Below are positions 62,417-64,000 of a stretch of 64,000 nucleotides of DNA, one piece after another. The stretch spans positions 24,926-88,925 of the forward strand of contig JABDQH010000116.1 of assembly GCA_013042375.1 (NCBI GenBank), written 5' to 3'. This stretch comes from Woeseiaceae bacterium. GTDB taxonomy: Bacteria > Pseudomonadota > Gammaproteobacteria > Steroidobacterales > Woeseiaceae. Position numbers and translations under genes: made by a program. Under the pieces are notes generated by a model. It was not told the origin of the DNA. It did not search any database and saw only the letters and a program-made list of their open reading frames with translations. Numbering within the stretch: the first letter of the stretch is position 1; each line of letters starts with the position of its first letter.

Positions 62417-64000
62417 ATGGCCATGAAAACAGACAACGCAAGCACATTCAAAATCGTCATCGGCTTGACGGTGCTGGTCCTCATTGTGGCGGCGGTGCTC
62501 GGCTTCCTGCGCTCCGACGGCAATGCCGCCTCGGCCGAACTCGCCGCGCTGTCGCAGGCAATGCCGTCGCAGGCGGCACGCGCGCTGAGCGGCGACGATG
62601 CCTCATTCGATGCCCTGGACGCGAGTGTCAGGCAAGTCGCATCCTTGCGGCGCAGCGGCGCCCCCGGGCGATCTGCGGACTGGCAACAGCTCGAAACGGA
62701 GGCGTCCGCCATACTGGCCGGGCGGACCGAGGTCATGGCAGTCGCCACGTCGGCCGCGCAGATCACAGCGGATGCCGCAGCGTTGCTCGCCGGCTCCGAC
62801 GACTTGCTCGGACTATCGGGCGCCACGGTCGAGATGCAGGAGTTGCAGCGGCGTGCCGACCGCATCCGGCAGACCGCCTCGCGATTGCCCGCTGCTGGCG
62901 ACGATGCGGCTGCATCGATTGCGGCCGACGTCGCGTGGCTGCGAGACGCCATCAACGGGCTGAACGGGGAGCAGACGACGCTCGACATCCTGCCGCTCGA
63001 CGAACGAGGGCGGGAAACGGCCATCGTGCCGCTGCTCGCCGTCATGACGAGTCTCGAGGAACAGTCGGCTTCACTGGGCGCCGGTGTCGGGCAAGTTGCC
63101 GCGCTCACAGAGAGCCGCGCGCGGCTCGATGCCAGCGCAGCGGCGCTGCTGGACACGGCATTCGCCCCGGCCGGCGGGAGCGTCCTGCCAGCAATGCTGG
63201 ATAAGTCGTCAATCCCGCTGGCATTACTCGGCGTTGCGCTATTGCTCGTCGCACTGTTGCAGTACCTTCATTCCCGTGTGGCCGTGTTTGAAGACAAGGC
63301 GAAAGTGCAATCGGCGCAGAACGAGCGCAACCAGCAGGCCATTTTGCGCCTGCTCGACGAAATGGGCAGCCTCGCAGACGGCGACCTGACCGTCGAGGCA
63401 ACGGTGACCGAGGACATCACGGGCACGATTGCCGATTCCTTCAATTTCGCGATCGAGGAGCTGCGCAAGCTCGTGGCCACGGTGAACCAGACGGCGCTCA
63501 TGGTAGATGCCGCGACCAAGCAGACCGAGAATACGGCCGCAAATCTCAGGAAGGCGGCCGACAACCAGGCCAGCGAAATCAATGCCGCGACCGACTCGAT
63601 CGTGTCGATGGCTCATTCTATCGAAGAGGTGTCCGGCAACGCAGAGCGTTCGTCTGATGTCGCGCGGCACTCGGTGGAAGTCGCTCACAAGGGCGGCGAA
63701 GCCGTGCGCCGTACGATCGACGGTATGAACACGATTCGCGAGACTATCCAGGAGACATCGAAACGCATCAAGCGCCTCGGCGAAAGCTCGCAGGAGATCG
63801 GCAACATCATCGAGCTGATCAACGATATCGCGGAACAGACCAATATCCTCGCACTCAACGCGTCGATCCAGGCATCGATGGCTGGCGAGGCGGGGCGTGG
63901 CTTTGCGGTCGTAGCCGACGAAGTGCAGCGACTGGCAGAACGTGCGGGCAACGCAACCCGGCAAATCGAAGTGCTGGTAAAGACTATTCAAAACGACACC
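62417..64000 (+). CDS. pilJ: Methyl-accepting chemotaxis-type receptor PilJ (5' part, runs off the window)
   Basis: The frame opens at ATG 62417 and continues past the window end, giving 528 codons. It has a first membrane helix ([19 protein letters not shown]), an Ala-rich periplasmic helical domain (about residues 36-250), a second helix ([20 protein letters not shown]), a HAMP region and the beginning of the MCP signalling domain, with the tip hairpin [19 protein letters not shown] followed by [19 protein letters not shown]. It senses pilus-related input and controls twitching. Confidence 0.94.
   Translation, partial: MAMKTDNASTFKIVIGLTVLVLIVAAVLGFLRSDGNAASAELAALSQAMPSQAARALSGDDASFDALDASVRQVASLRRSGAPGRSADWQQLETEASAILAGRTEVMAVATSAAQITADAAALLAGSDDLLGLSGATVEMQELQRRADRIRQTASRLPAAGDDAAASIAADVAWLRDAINGLNGEQTTLDILPLDERGRETAIVPLLAVMTSLEEQSASLGAGVGQVAALTESRARLDASAAALLDTAFAPAGGSVLPAMLDKSSIPLALLGVALLLVALLQYLHSRVAVFEDKAKVQSAQNERNQQAILRLLDEMGSLADGDLTVEATVTEDITGTIADSFNFAIEELRKLVATVNQTALMVDAATKQTENTAANLRKAADNQASEINAATDSIVSMAHSIEEVSGNAERSSDVARHSVEVAHKGGEAVRRTIDGMNTIRETIQETSKRIKRLGESSQEIGNIIELINDIAEQTNILALNASIQASMAGEAGRGFAVVADEVQRLAERAGNATRQIEVLVKTIQNDT

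Overview
The window is dense, GC-rich chromosomal DNA from a Gram-negative gammaproteobacterium. The supporting gene content is an LPS inner-core block (hldD, waaF, kdkA, lpxL), glnE, cysB next to a cysteine synthase, type IV pilus motor ATPases, and the gshB-tonB-yqgE-ruvX block lying divergent from pilGHIJ, an arrangement shared with Pseudomonas-type genomes. The exact lineage cannot be read from the sequence. The mixture of Pseudomonas-like pil synteny with a pyrK-type electron-transfer gene suggests an environmental, possibly marine, lineage near Chromatiales, Woeseiales or Xanthomonadales; this is inference. No rRNA, tRNA, CRISPR array, insertion sequence or prophage was recognised. No gene-free stretch exceeds 300 bases. 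The largest gaps are 43824-44068, 26461-26674, 50632-50821 and 20956-21121, and each is described.

Layout. 1-4002 (minus) carries an RND efflux pump with its membrane fusion protein and a PadR regulator, preceded by an FAD-dependent oxidase. 4127-9356 (plus) holds a phospholipase D-like cardiolipin synthase homologue, a zinc metallopeptidase, an amidohydrolase, a CBS protein, and TPR and TonB-C proteins. 9363-11958 (minus) is a class II aldolase, mtnA and folD in an overlapping operon. 12099-20955 contains an acyltransferase, a GIY-YIG protein, an MBL hydrolase, a DUF819 permease, a NERD/ABC/MATE operon, a dienelactone-hydrolase lipoprotein and small membrane proteins. 21122-23376 is a divergent pair: a PAS-PAS sigma-54 activator and a small secreted protein that has a near-consensus -24/-12 promoter, with three 12-bp palindromic sites between them. 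23373-32873 carries PBP4, an SH3 protein, cysB/cysK, a GGDEF-EAL protein and glnE. 32916-37821 is LPS and lipid A biosynthesis. 37834-43407 holds an aspartoacylase-like protein, MltD, an L,D-transpeptidase and ppnN. 43548-47300 has small unknown genes behind a CRP-like box, then htpG, msrB and an FKBP lipoprotein. 47207-49396 (minus) is an OmpA-domain protein and an acidic helix-hairpin-helix protein. 49549-53512 contains a hydrolase, HU, DUF4426, yggT, proC and yggS. 53597-56885 is three consecutive PilT/PilU-family ATPases. 56937-60913 (minus) runs gshB, tonB, yqgE, ruvX, a truncated pyrB relic and pyrK. 61072-64000 is pilG, pilH, pilI and the start of pilJ.

How the parts fit together. Twitching motility dominates the right end, with retraction motors and the Pil-Chp chemosensory genes. 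Envelope building dominates the middle: LPS core, lipid A acylation, peptidoglycan hydrolases and transpeptidases, OmpA and TonB. Genes are tightly packed, with many 1-4 bp start/stop overlaps indicating translational coupling. Four convergent pairs overlap at their 3' ends. The most promising items for follow-up are the self-contained sigma-54 circuit at 21122-23376, the amputated pyrB beside pyrK, the class-II-spaced CRP box at 43992-44007, and the third PilT/PilU paralogue.
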